Both the position numbers and the translations under genes were made by a program. A model generated the notes under the pieces. The model was not told the origin of the DNA. It ran no database searches and saw only the letters and a program-made list of their open reading frames with translations. Shown here in pieces: positions 43,451 through 52,340 of a stretch of DNA of 64,000 bases. Every line of letters starts with the position of its first letter. The stretch's first letter is position 1. Origin of the DNA: Hahella sp. HN01 (GTDB lineage: Bacteria > Pseudomonadota > Gammaproteobacteria > Pseudomonadales > Oleiphilaceae); NCBI RefSeq assembly GCF_018986435.1, contig NZ_JAHMIN010000001.1, positions 433,021 through 497,020 on the forward strand, read 5' to 3'.

Positions 43451-44691
43451 CCCTGGATATTCTGCTGCTGTGTATCTATCTCTACCCCAGCGTCATGGCG
43501 CTGGTGTGGATCACAGGAGGGGTGTATTACTTTTTTCACTGGGAGCGCCGCTACCTGAAAAATCACCCCGACCACAAACTCAAACTGCGCCATTATCCGC
43601 TGGTGTCGGTGATGGTGCCCTGCTACAACGAGGGCGCCAACATCAAGGAAACCATTGATAGCCTGTTGGAGCAGGACTATCCAAATTACGAAATCATCGC
43701 CATCAATGACGGCAGTAAAGACGATACCGGCGCGCGCCTGGATGAAATCGCCAAGGAACATCCCAGATTGCGCGTTATCCACCAGGAGAACCAGGGCAAA
43801 GCCGCGGCGCTGAACAATGCGCTGGAGCATGCCCAGGGCGACTGTCTTGTCTGCATCGACGGAGACGCCCTGCTCGACCCCAATGCGCTGGTATGGATGG
43901 TGCGCCACTTCCTGAGCGAAAACGGCGTCGGCGCCGTCACAGGCAACCCGAGAGTCCGCACTCGCTCCACGATCATCGGCAAAATCCAGACTGGCGAGTT
44001 TTCCTCCATCATCGGTCTGATCAAACGGGCGCAACGCATCTACGGCACCTTGTTCACCATCTCCGGCGTCGTATGCGCGTTCAGAAAAAGCGCGGTGCAA
44101 GAAATCGGCGGCTGGAACACCAGCATGGTGACCGAGGACATCGACGTCAGCTGGCGATTGCAAATGGCCGGTTGGAATATTCGCTATGAACCCATGGCGC
44201 GCTGCTGGGTGCTAATGCCCGAAACCATTCGCGGTCTGTACAAACAGCGGCTGCGCTGGGCCCAGGGCGGTGCGGAGGTCTGTCTGAAATACGGCTGGCG
44301 CTGTCTGTTCCAGGGCAAACTACGGTTCTGGCCTCTGTTGCTTGAGTATCTCGCCAGCGTTTACTGGAGCTACAGCGTGATTGGCCTGCTTGCCTGGCGC
44401 TTGCTCACATTCTCAGAAGTTCCCACCGCGGAACAGGTGCTGACGTTTGAAGTCTGCGCCGTATTGATGATTTTTTTATGTCTGTTGCAGTTCCTGGTCA
44501 GCATTCTGATCGACCGTCACTACGACCAGGGACTGCTCAAAAACTTTCTGTGGTGTATTTGGTATCCGCTGTTCTACTGGATACTCAATATCGCCACGGT
44601 AACCATTGCAGTGCCCAAGGCCCTGTTTAGAAAGCGCAACCAACATGCAGTTTGGGAAAGTCCGGATAGAGGAGAAATTTTTCGTGGCTGA
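43447..44691 (+). CDS. pgaC: PgaC, poly-GlcNAc synthase
   Basis: 414 residues, inner-membrane family 2 glycosyltransferase. Two N-terminal helices, then the GT-A domain: PCYNEGANIKET, AINDGSKDD, CIDGDALLDPN (DxD), TEDIDVSWRL (general base) and KQRLRWAQGG (QxxRW processivity motif). Two or three C-terminal helices follow. Polymerises UDP-GlcNAc to poly-beta-1,6-GlcNAc with PgaD. In E. coli this step needs c-di-GMP. Confidence 0.95.
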   Translation: MTLDILLLCIYLYPSVMALVWITGGVYYFFHWERRYLKNHPDHKLKLRHYPLVSVMVPCYNEGANIKETIDSLLEQDYPNYEIIAINDGSKDDTGARLDEIAKEHPRLRVIHQENQGKAAALNNALEHAQGDCLVCIDGDALLDPNALVWMVRHFLSENGVGAVTGNPRVRTRSTIIGKIQTGEFSSIIGLIKRAQRIYGTLFTISGVVCAFRKSAVQEIGGWNTSMVTEDIDVSWRLQMAGWNIRYEPMARCWVLMPETIRGLYKQRLRWAQGGAEVCLKYGWRCLFQGKLRFWPLLLEYLASVYWSYSVIGLLAWRLLTFSEVPTAEQVLTFEVCAVLMIFLCLLQFLVSILIDRHYDQGLLKNFLWCIWYPLFYWILNIATVTIAVPKALFRKRNQHAVWESPDRGEIFRG

Positions 44692-45019
44692 ATCGACACA
44701 AAGGACACTTATTTATACACAGGCGTCACGGCGCACCAAAGGGCTCTGGTTAAGAGACGGAGCGATATCGCTTATGACCTGGATGCTGTGGGGATACCTG
44801 CTGCTACATCCTGTGTACTACTTCTTTTTCAATGACGGAGAGCTTATGTCGCCACTGCTGCAACTGTCTCTCGTCGATATCTTGGCCTGGGCCGGCGGCA
44901 TTCTTGCGGTGACGCTATCACTGTACCATCTGTGGTCGCGGGCGCATCATTGCAAATGGTGGTGGCGACGCCGGAACATGCTCAAGCAGGCCGAAATGGA
45001 GATGCTGGGAGAGGGATAA
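44684..45019 (+). CDS. pgaD: PgaD, synthase partner
   Basis: 111 residues, starting with GTG at 44684 after GGAGAAATTTTTC, overlapping the end of pgaC by 8 bases. An upstream in-frame ATG at 44645 is possible but has a poorer site. Two membrane helices (LMTWMLWGYLLLHPVYYFFF and ILAWAGGILAVTLSLYHLW) then a basic cytoplasmic tail (KWWWRRRNM). It activates PgaC with c-di-GMP in E. coli. Order pgaABCD is complete. Confidence 0.88.
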   Translation: MAESTQRTLIYTQASRRTKGLWLRDGAISLMTWMLWGYLLLHPVYYFFFNDGELMSPLLQLSLVDILAWAGGILAVTLSLYHLWSRAHHCKWWWRRRNMLKQAEMEMLGEG

Positions 45020-45065
45020 TCCTCTTTCCACACGAAGTAGACTGCGACGACTGAGCCGCAGACAC

Positions 45066-45096
45066 AAAAAAGCCGGACACTAAGTCCGGCTTTTTT
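45066..45096. terminator. Bidirectional terminator between pgaD and the symporter gene
   Basis: AGCCGGAC-ACTAA-GTCCGGCT flanked by five A on one side and six T on the other. It can stop transcription of pgaABCD from the left and of the symporter from the right. Confidence 0.9.
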
Positions 45097-45141
45097 ATGA
45101 TTCGCTTCCGTCAGATCAATGGAAGCTCATCAATGAAACAA

Positions 45142-46689
45142 TCAGGCGACGCCCGGTTTACGCGCTTTAGCTGGCTCAGCTTGGCCTGCTTTGGCGCGCG
45201 CTTCGGTCGCGGCTTTCTTGTTCCAGTATTCAGCGTTCTCGATGCCCAGTTTTTCTGGGTCGAAAGTGTACTCGGTCACGCCTTTCTTCTGTTGCTCTTC
45301 GTAGTCACGCAGCGCTCTCAGGGCCGGTTTGGCCATGAAGAAAATCACGACGATGCCCACGATGTTCAACCACGCCATCAAGCCAACGCCGATGTCGCCC
45401 ATGCCCCAGGCCAGGTCTGCAGTTTTCACCGCACCGTAGAAAGTGGACGCCATGATGGCGACTTTCAGAACGAAAACCATGCCAGGAATATTCACAGTGC
45501 GCTTGATGTACGCCACATTGGTTTCCGCAATGTAGTAGTACGCCAGAATCGTGGTGAATGAGAAGAAGAACAACGCGAACGCGATGAACGGCTTACCAAC
45601 GCCAGGCAAGGTGCTTTCAATCGCCATCTGGGTGAAAACAGGGCCATTGGCCGCTATTTCCGACGCCACATTCTGAACGAGGAAAGTCCCCTCGGCAGCG
45701 CCGTGAACGTTGTATGCGCCAGTGATCAAGATCATGAAAGCCGTCGCAGAACATACGAACAGAGTATCGATGTAGATAGAGAAAGACTGCACCAGACCTT
45801 GTTGCGCAGGGTGCTGTACTTCCGCCGCCGCCGCCGCATGAGGGCCACTGCCCTGGCCTGCTTCGTTAGAATAAACGCCACGTTTCACACCCCAGCCAAT
45901 CGCCGCGCCGAAGCCCGCCATTGGAGAGAATGCGTCGCCAACGATCATACTAATCACAGCAGGCAGTTGATCGATGTTCAGCGCCACAATAACGCAAGCG
46001 ATGATGATGTAAGCCAACGCCATGAATGGCACTACGATTTCAGTGAACTTGGCGATACGTCTTACGCCGCCGAAGATAATGAAGCCCAGAATAAGAACGA
46101 CGACAACGCCGGAAACCAGCTTCGCGAAGCTTACTTCACCGAAGAAAGAAGTGTTGATGATCGAACCGGCGCCGAATGCAGTTTCAACCGCGCTACCGAT
46201 GTTATTGGACTGAACGCCAGGAAGGAACAGACCGCAAGCGATAATAGTCGAGATCGCGAAAATCCAGGCGTACCATTTCTGGCCCATGGCCTTTTCAAAA
46301 TAGTAAGCAGGACCGCCGCGATATTGGCCTTCATCTTCTTCTTTGTAAATCTGCGCCAGAGTGGATTCGATATAAGCAGTAGCTGCGCCTAAGAAAGCGA
46401 CCATCCACATCCAGAAGACTGCGCCGGGACCGCCGAAACCGATAGCAGCGGCGACGCCTGCGATGTTGCCGGTGCCGACCCGGCCAGAGAGAGAGACCGC
46501 AAGGGCCTGGAAGGAGGAAATCCCTTTGTCAGAGCTGGTGCCCGAGAGGAGCAATCGCCACATTTCACCGAAATGCCTGACCTGGACAAACCTTGTCAAC
46601 ACAGAATAAAACAGACCCGCTCCCAGACACAGGTAGATCAGAGCTGGGCTCCAGATCAGGCCGTTCAGATAGTTAACAATATCTTGCAT
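45142..46689 (-). CDS. Alanine/glycine:Na+ symporter (AGCS family)
   Basis: 515 residues with about eleven membrane helices. The family consensus is visible: SLSGRVGTGNIAGVAAAIGFGGPGA (read in two parts: SLSGRVGTGNIAG and AAIGFGGPGAVFWMW), GVKRGVYSNEAGQGSGPHAA. These residues bind the amino acid and sodium. Imports alanine or glycine. Start at 46689 (ATG) with GGAG upstream; an adjacent in-frame TTG is not needed. Monocistronic, closed by a shared terminator. Could also carry D-alanine. Confidence 0.93.
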   Translation of the reverse strand: MQDIVNYLNGLIWSPALIYLCLGAGLFYSVLTRFVQVRHFGEMWRLLLSGTSSDKGISSFQALAVSLSGRVGTGNIAGVAAAIGFGGPGAVFWMWMVAFLGAATAYIESTLAQIYKEEDEGQYRGGPAYYFEKAMGQKWYAWIFAISTIIACGLFLPGVQSNNIGSAVETAFGAGSIINTSFFGEVSFAKLVSGVVVVLILGFIIFGGVRRIAKFTEIVVPFMALAYIIIACVIVALNIDQLPAVISMIVGDAFSPMAGFGAAIGWGVKRGVYSNEAGQGSGPHAAAAAEVQHPAQQGLVQSFSIYIDTLFVCSATAFMILITGAYNVHGAAEGTFLVQNVASEIAANGPVFTQMAIESTLPGVGKPFIAFALFFFSFTTILAYYYIAETNVAYIKRTVNIPGMVFVLKVAIMASTFYGAVKTADLAWGMGDIGVGLMAWLNIVGIVVIFFMAKPALRALRDYEEQQKKGVTEYTFDPEKLGIENAEYWNKKAATEARAKAGQAEPAKARKPGVA

Positions 46690-47006
46690 CAAAAATCTCC
46701 ACGTAGAGTCTCTGTCGAACCGGACGCCGCATGCTGGCTACAGATTTGGATGAGACTGTTATTTTTGTAATGAAACGCTCGTGCGTATGGGATTTTCCCG
46801 GCGTCGTTTTGGTTGACCAACCTAACGCCCTAGGCTTCCCGGCATAAAAACCGGAGCGGATTATACAGCATCTTAGCCCCGTGTCTTTAACATGCGACGA
46901 ATATCCTAACGGCGCATCGAGCAAAAGTTAGTCAGCACTTCCCGCAATTTCCGTCTTCACTTAGGATGGGATATTGGCATTCAACAAGTTACGGGAGAAA
47001 GCCGAA

Positions 47007-48296
47007 GTGCCGCAGCAGGAAGAAAACGCGAAATTGAGCGCTCGTCAGCAAATTGAGGCGGTATATCGGGCGGAATCCCGACGTATTTTGGCGACTTTAA
47101 TCCGCTTATTGGGCGATTTTGATCTGGCGGAAGAAGCCATGCATGAAGCCTTCGCCGCCGCAACCGACCAATGGGAACAGGAAGGCGTTCCCGCCAATCC
47201 GCGCGCCTGGCTGGTATCCACAGGACGTTTCAAAGCCATTGATCATCTACGTCGTCGCGCCCGCTTTGACGCCTCGCTAACCGATATAGCCGAACGGCTT
47301 TATGCGGAAGCGACAGACGCGGAAGACAAACAGAACGAAGATATAGAAGATGATCGCCTGCGCCTGATTTTCACCTGTTGCCACCCCAGCTTATCCACAG
47401 AAGCGCAAGTAGCGCTGACGTTACGGGAAATATGCGACCTCACCACCGAGGAAATTGCTCGCGCCTTTCTTTCTTCCCCCAGCACAGTGGCTCAGCGCAT
47501 TGTGCGCGCCAAATCTAAAATACGGGACGCCCGCATTCCTTATGAAGTGCCCACCGAATCCGAGTTGCCTGAACGTCTGGAGTCCGTGCTGCATGTCATT
47601 TATCTGGTATTCAACGAGGGTTACTCCGCCTCCGCCGGCGATAGCCTCACCCGCAGCGACTTGTCTGCGGAAGCTATTCGATTGGGACGCCTGCTGGTGG
47701 AGCTGCTGAAGTCTAAAGCGGAGGCGTCAGAAGCGATGGGGTTGCTGGCGTTAATGTTACTTAGCGATTCCCGACGCGCCGCTCGCGCCAATGCGCAAGG
47801 CGACCTGATTCTGCTCGACGCGCAAGACCGGTCATTGTGGAATAAAGCGCAGATAGAAGAAGGCGTACAGTGGGTCACTAAAGCCTTAAGCGCCCAGAGC
47901 TTTGGGCCCTACAGCCTGCAAGCGGCCATCTCCGCCATTCATGCTGAAGCTCCCAGCACGGAGGCGACTGACTGGTCTGAAATCATTGGTCTGTACACGT
48001 TACTGCTGCGCATCAACCCATCGCCGGTGGTGGCGCTAAATCGCGCGGTGGCGGTGGCCATGCGCGACAGCCCGCAACGGGGCCTGGAAATTATCGACAC
48101 TATATTCGCCCAGGGCGAGCTGCATTCCTATCACCTCGCCCACTCCGCCAAGGCGGATATGCATCGCCGTCTGGGTCAGTTTGAGCAGGCGCGGGACGTC
48201 TATCAACAGGCGCTGGCATTAGCAAAGCAGGAACCCGAACGCCGATTTCTGGAGAGGCGTCTGGAGGAGCTGGCTGTGTCATTGAAGGACATTTAA
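47007..48296 (+). CDS. ECF42-type sigma factor
   Basis: 429 residues if started at GTG 47007 (GGGAG upstream); an alternative TTG at 46974 (AGGATGGG) adds 11 residues. Sigma region 2 (DFDLAEEAMHEAFAAATDQW, PRAWLVSTGRFKAIDHLRRR) and region 4 (LTLREICDLTTEEIARAFL, STVAQRIVRAKSKI) are followed by a long helical C-terminal extension of TPR-like repeats (about 190-429). That extension and the adjacent DGPF/YCII genes define the ECF42 group, which has no classical anti-sigma factor. It probably drives the operon at 48429. Confidence 0.9.
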   Translation: MPQQEENAKLSARQQIEAVYRAESRRILATLIRLLGDFDLAEEAMHEAFAAATDQWEQEGVPANPRAWLVSTGRFKAIDHLRRRARFDASLTDIAERLYAEATDAEDKQNEDIEDDRLRLIFTCCHPSLSTEAQVALTLREICDLTTEEIARAFLSSPSTVAQRIVRAKSKIRDARIPYEVPTESELPERLESVLHVIYLVFNEGYSASAGDSLTRSDLSAEAIRLGRLLVELLKSKAEASEAMGLLALMLLSDSRRAARANAQGDLILLDAQDRSLWNKAQIEEGVQWVTKALSAQSFGPYSLQAAISAIHAEAPSTEATDWSEIIGLYTLLLRINPSPVVALNRAVAVAMRDSPQRGLEIIDTIFAQGELHSYHLAHSAKADMHRRLGQFEQARDVYQQALALAKQEPERRFLERRLEELAVSLKDI

Positions 48297-48324
48297 AAAA
48301 TTTTTTTGAATTTTTTCTGCAGCA

Positions 48325-48352
48325 TGTCGATTTGCCGTTTTCCCAATCGACA
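48325..48352 (+). promoter_or_regulatory. ECF42-like promoter of the YCII operon
   Basis: TGTCGA (48325) and CGAC (48348) are 17 bases apart, matching the TGTCGA -35 and CGA(C/T) -10 reported for ECF42 promoters. The two also lie in an inverted repeat, TGTCGATT/AATCGACA with a 12-base spacer, so a dimeric regulator is an alternative. Placed 77 bases before the first YCII start. Confidence 0.65.
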
Positions 48353-48428
48353 AGGAAGTACATCAAGGGGATAGCTTTATTGAAACGCCCCTGACAATCA
48401 AAGACTGAAATAGAAATGGAGCGTCAAC

Positions 48429-49256
48429 ATGCGATTTTTGATCATACGTAAAGCAGACAAAAATACGGAAGCCGGCGTCATGCCTGGTGACGACCTGATC
48501 TCCGCCATGGGGAGCTACAATCAGGAGTTAGCGAACGCTGGCGCCATGCTTGATGGGACGGGTTTGAAGCCCAGTGACAAGGGCGCCCGAATCAAGTTTT
48601 CCGGCGGCAAGCCTACTGTATTCGACGGTCCTTTTGCGGAAACCAAAGAGCTTATCGCTGGCTACACCATGATTCAGGCGAAGTCGAAAGAAGAAGCGAT
48701 CGAATGGGCGTGTCGCTGGCCAGCGCTGGACGGCGACGGAGAAGTCGAGCTGGAAATACGCCAGCTCTATGAACTGGAGGATTTCGCGCCCAGCGAGGGA
48801 CTGGAGCAACATAAGACGCTACGGGCGCAATTGTCAGCCAAGCCGCCGCAGGTGAATACCTATCTATTCTTCAATGGCCAATGCAAAGAAGCATTCGAAT
48901 ACTACGCACAAGTCCTGGGGGGCAAAATCGAGTATTCGGTGACTTTCGCAGAATGTCCCGATCCGACTCAGAACCCTCCAGGCTGGGAGGATAAAATCAT
49001 GCACATCTGCATGACAGTCGGAGATAGAAGATTAATGGCCTCCGATACGCCTCCCGGGCACTTTGAAGAACCCAAAGGCTTCTTTGTGCAACTCGATATG
49101 GACACGCCTGAAGAAGCCGACCGCCTGTTCAACGCGCTGCTGGAAGGCGGTCAAGTGCGTATGCCGTTGCAGCAAACCTTTTGGGCCCAGCGCTTCGGCA
49201 TGCTGGTGGACCGGTTCGGCACTCCCTGGATGATTAACTGCAACCAACCAGTCTGA
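48429..49256 (+). CDS. YCII (DGPF) domain fused to PhnB-like VOC domain
   Basis: 275 residues. N-terminal YCII domain with FDGPFAETKELIAGYTMI (residues 58-75); C-terminal VOC/glyoxalase-like PhnB domain (NTYLFFNGQCKEAFEYYAQ, GDRRLMASD, FGMLVDRFGTPWMINC). Each domain is an independent small-molecule-binding fold; their substrate in this context is unknown. First gene of the ECF42-linked operon. Confidence 0.88.
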   Translation: MRFLIIRKADKNTEAGVMPGDDLISAMGSYNQELANAGAMLDGTGLKPSDKGARIKFSGGKPTVFDGPFAETKELIAGYTMIQAKSKEEAIEWACRWPALDGDGEVELEIRQLYELEDFAPSEGLEQHKTLRAQLSAKPPQVNTYLFFNGQCKEAFEYYAQVLGGKIEYSVTFAECPDPTQNPPGWEDKIMHICMTVGDRRLMASDTPPGHFEEPKGFFVQLDMDTPEEADRLFNALLEGGQVRMPLQQTFWAQRFGMLVDRFGTPWMINCNQPV

Positions 49257-49296
49257 TCAGGGACATCCCATGTCACGCAATGAAAAGGAGACCATT

Positions 49297-49734
49297 ATGA
49301 GCGCGACCAATACCGTTGAGAACCAAGTTCGTCAGGCTCTGGGTAGTTGGGTGGAAGCCGCCTGCGCCAAAGATCTGGAACGTATCATGAGTCACTACGC
49401 GCAGGACGTGCGCGCCTTTGACGCCATTCTGCAGTTGCAATTCGAAGGCGTGGACGCCTATCGCAAACACTGGGAAACCTGTTTGTCTTACACATCAGGG
49501 CCCATGATTTTTGAGGTGGAAGATTTGCGCATTGAAACCGAAGGGGATTTGGCCGTCGGCCACTTTCTCAATCGCTGCGGCTGTGTGAATGAACAAGGGG
49601 AAACGCAGAGTTCCTGGATGCGCGGCACCGTCTGCTATCGCCGTCGCGACGGCGACTGGAAGATTGTGCATGAGCATTATTCAGCGCCGTTCAGCGTACC
49701 CGATGGCGCAGCGCTGTTTAACCTCGAACCCTGA
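49297..49734 (+). CDS. SnoaL/NTF2-like protein (YybH type)
   Basis: 145 residues from the ATG at 49297 (AAAAGGAG upstream). Signature NTF2-like core: VEAACAKDLERIMSHYAQDV, AVGHFLNRCGCV, GTVCYRRRDGDWKIVHEHYS and SAPF. The YybH/SgcJ-type fold serves many small-molecule roles. Co-transcribed with the flanking YCII genes. Confidence 0.85.
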   Translation: MSATNTVENQVRQALGSWVEAACAKDLERIMSHYAQDVRAFDAILQLQFEGVDAYRKHWETCLSYTSGPMIFEVEDLRIETEGDLAVGHFLNRCGCVNEQGETQSSWMRGTVCYRRRDGDWKIVHEHYSAPFSVPDGAALFNLEP

Positions 49735-49809
49735 CAGCGCGGACCAGGGCGGCACACTGATTAACTGTAGCCGCCCTGATTCCACTTCACTGCATAAAGG
49801 GAAAACACC

Positions 49810-50181
49810 ATGAAATTTCTCTGCATGGCTTATTACAACGTACAAAAGTTCGCGGAGTTAAGCGAGGCTGAGATGCAGGCCATCGTCAGTCAATGCTCTG
49901 AATATGACCAAAGCCTGCGTCAAAGCGGCGCCGTGCTCGCGCAAGGCTCTCTTGCCTCTCCGCCCTCCTCTTTGTGTATTCGCCCCAGTAAGAAAGGCCC
50001 CATTGTTTCAGATGGTCCGTTTTTGGAAACCAAAGAGCAGATCGGCGGATTCTTTATGATTGAGGCGAGCAGTTTGGAAGAGGCGAAGGAACTTGCATTA
50101 AAGCACCCCGCGGCCAATATCGGTGAAGAGATGGGCTGGGGAGTTGAGATTCGCCCAATTGATAACTTCATTGCCCTGTGA
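49810..50181 (+). CDS. YCII-family (DGPF) protein
   Basis: 123 residues, a single YCII domain with SDGPFLETKEQIGGFFMIEA and the C-terminal EEMGWGVEIRPID. Alpha/beta ferredoxin-like fold; members include a muconolactone-isomerase-like dehydrochlorinase but most are orphan. Clear AAGGGAAA site. Paralogous to the next gene. Confidence 0.88.
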   Translation: MKFLCMAYYNVQKFAELSEAEMQAIVSQCSEYDQSLRQSGAVLAQGSLASPPSSLCIRPSKKGPIVSDGPFLETKEQIGGFFMIEASSLEEAKELALKHPAANIGEEMGWGVEIRPIDNFIAL

Positions 50182-50243
50182 ATAGCACGACTGCTATTAG
50201 CGCGTTTTTCGTAGTCGCACCCTATTAACCTGGAGAACTAATT

Positions 50244-50612
50244 ATGAAATATCTATGTCTCGTTTATTACGACGAAAACATTATTAACGCTATGACCAAA
50301 AGCGAATGGGACTCGCTGAACGGAGAGTGCATCGCTTTCGGCGATGAGGTCAGACAAAGTGGACATTTTGTCGGCGGCAACGCACTGCAACCCGTGGAAA
50401 CCGCCACCACCGTGCGCGTCCGCAATGGCCGCGTCACCACCACCGACGGCCCATTCGCAGAAACCAAAGAACAATTGGCGGGCTTTTACATGATGGAGGC
50501 CCGCGACCTGAACGAAGCTATCCAACTAGCTGGACGTATTCCTCCTGCTCGACTGGGAAGCATTGAAATTCGCCCCATTCGTGAACTGCAAGCGCCAGAG
50601 TCAGCCGGTTAA
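50244..50612 (+). CDS. YCII-family (DGPF) protein
   Basis: 122 residues, single YCII domain with TTDGPFAETKEQLAGFYMME and a final GSIEIRPIRELQ. Closely related to the gene at 49810, and to the N-terminal half of 48429, so the operon holds three YCII copies. Preceded by CCTGGAG. Confidence 0.88.
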   Translation: MKYLCLVYYDENIINAMTKSEWDSLNGECIAFGDEVRQSGHFVGGNALQPVETATTVRVRNGRVTTTDGPFAETKEQLAGFYMMEARDLNEAIQLAGRIPPARLGSIEIRPIRELQAPESAG

Positions 50613-50657
50613 ACCGGCGGCCTCTGGCTGATCTTTGAGGACTCAACTAAGCAGTAC

Positions 50658-51011
50658 TCAATGCGCAGCAACCCTTTTAGCAAATAAGGCCTGATCTAGT
50701 TTATCGAGCAAATCGCTTTCTGCATGTTGCTGAAAAGTCGGATACTGTTTGACCCCATTGTGAGCCAACAGCTTTGTATAAAAATGAGAAAACAGAAGTA
50801 ACGTCAGCTCAGATGCGGTCAGTAGCCATTCTACATAACAAGCCCAACCCTCTTTTCCCGTCATCTCTGCATAGGTCTCGTCGAATAACAGATGCATGGT
50901 AAGTCGCCTTGCCTGATCATTCGGCAAAGGATTGACTCCCATGACTTTCGCCAACTCACGATGCCACCCAACAATTGATGTTATGTCCGGAACGCTTTCC
51001 ATTTTCCCCAT
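50658..51011 (-). CDS. Hypothetical helical protein
   Basis: 117 residues from the ATG at 51011. Predominantly helical with WHRELAKVMGVNPL, a hydrophobic LLTASELTLLLFSHFY segment and a charged C-terminus. Six bases follow the upstream DUF3052-like gene, so the pair are probably an operon. No family recognised. Confidence 0.65.
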   Translation of the reverse strand: MGKMESVPDITSIVGWHRELAKVMGVNPLPNDQARRLTMHLLFDETYAEMTGKEGWACYVEWLLTASELTLLLFSHFYTKLLAHNGVKQYPTFQQHAESDLLDKLDQALFAKRVAAH

Positions 51012-51016
51012 CAGGA

Positions 51017-51424
51017 CTACTTCCTGTTTTCTTTGCGTATCACCAGCTTCAGGCCAGACCACACCTCGTCCACCGCGCAAACTTTCACATCCACTAAGCC
51101 CATAGGCAAAGCAATGCGCCGGACTTCATCTTCCGTCATATCCGTCGTTACCTTGGAGGCCTTTTTAGGCCAGGATATCCAGATCATGCCATTCTGCTTG
51201 ATATGATCAACCAGGTTCCCAAGCTCTGACTCCAACTCATCACGGCTTTTTGTAAAGAAGTGGATCATGTCCAAATCAGGACGGAGCGCATCAACAAGCA
51301 GCACATTGTCAGGCAGAGGGCTAACCAGCAACGGGTAATCAACCGGCGCATTTGACGCATAAAGCACAAAACCTTCTTTAACGCCCAGCTTTTTAGATAG
51401 TGGAGTTGTGGAATAACCCGCCAT
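51017..51424 (-). CDS. DUF3052-family protein
   Basis: 135 residues from the ATG at 51424 (MAGYSTTPLSKKLGVKEGF), with GGGGAAA upstream. The pattern MIHFFTKSRDELESEL, then GMIWISWPKKASKV and a final VCAVDEVWSGLKLVIRK matches the DUF3052 family of small alpha/beta proteins of unknown role. Precedes the helical gene at 50658. Confidence 0.85.
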   Translation of the reverse strand: MAGYSTTPLSKKLGVKEGFVLYASNAPVDYPLLVSPLPDNVLLVDALRPDLDMIHFFTKSRDELESELGNLVDHIKQNGMIWISWPKKASKVTTDMTEDEVRRIALPMGLVDVKVCAVDEVWSGLKLVIRKENRK

Positions 51425-51485
51425 ACATTTTCCCCGTTTATGAAACAAGGCCAGGAGCCGCCCCCTGGCCTGGTAGTCAATGGCC

Positions 51486-52148
51486 TCAGTCGTATTGCGC
51501 TTCCCAAGTCACCGTGTAAACCGCTGTAATGCTTTGGCTTTTGGGCGCGCCAGATGTACCGTTGCCGGAGTTAAACTGAACAAGGTAGTCCTTTCCTTCC
51601 TGCACAGGTATCTCCAGGTAGGAAACCCCGTCTTTAAAGCCGTTTTTGGGCGTGAATTTGATGGTTTCCCGGTAGCCGTTTCCTGTCACGGTGACATCTC
51701 CGTCAACGCTCATACACACCGCCCGTTCCGGGCAGTCGACAAATAACGTGTCGATATTGAAATTCACTTTCAGCAAACCACTGCTTGTTGCGTGAAACTT
51801 ATGATTGATAGCACCGCCATGCCCCAAGTCGACGGAAGCTCTGCTTTCTTCGTCACGCTGGATTTCGCCATCAATGGAATACCTTAGTACAGCGCCGTTG
51901 TCATAGGGAGAGTAGTCCAGATCGTAGCGCATGGAGGATGTAGCGCCATTGGCGGAGGCGCTTAAATTATAGGATTGATGCAGCGGCGTCGCTTCCCGGT
52001 ATGTCGTGGACTCCCACTCTGATTTTCCAACCCCGTCTACCTTGGCTCTGGCGGTTGTCTTGTAATATTCGAAGATGGTGTCCGCTGACATGGCGGGCGT
52101 GGAGATGATCGAGGCGGCCAAAGCCAGCATTGCGAATTGCGTTTTCAT
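51486..52148 (-). CDS. Secreted hypothetical protein
   Basis: 220 residues. Signal peptide MKTQFAMLALAASIISTPAMSA, cleavage after MSA. The mature region is beta-strand-rich with repeated small residues (SASANGATSSMRYDL, DGDVTVTGNGYRETIKF) and one Cys pair (DCPERAVC), suggesting a beta-sandwich. Strong AAGGAA site. No family recognised. Confidence 0.7.
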   Translation of the reverse strand: MKTQFAMLALAASIISTPAMSADTIFEYYKTTARAKVDGVGKSEWESTTYREATPLHQSYNLSASANGATSSMRYDLDYSPYDNGAVLRYSIDGEIQRDEESRASVDLGHGGAINHKFHATSSGLLKVNFNIDTLFVDCPERAVCMSVDGDVTVTGNGYRETIKFTPKNGFKDGVSYLEIPVQEGKDYLVQFNSGNGTSGAPKSQSITAVYTVTWEAQYD

Positions 52149-52290
52149 TAATGAAGTTCCTTTTAAGTATTAGCCTGCTGTCGAGAATCAGGTATTCAGC
52201 GGCACAGCTATCACTGGCGCTGCCGGACCTGAAACTGTTCCCGACGCAGGTTAACCAAGCGCTCCATGCCTGACTTGTAAAAAAGTACTG

Positions 52291-52327
52291 TCTATCCCGG
52301 CATTGCCATTCCCAATGCCAGGATAGA
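52291..52327 (-). terminator. Terminator of the second RND operon
   Basis: A 15-bp stem with one mismatch (TCTATCC-C-GGCATTG / CAATGCC-A-GGATAGA, loop of 7), 14 bases past the permease stop. Six T appear on the minus strand a few bases later. Confidence 0.6.
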
Positions 52328-52340
52328 TCCGCCAACGGGA

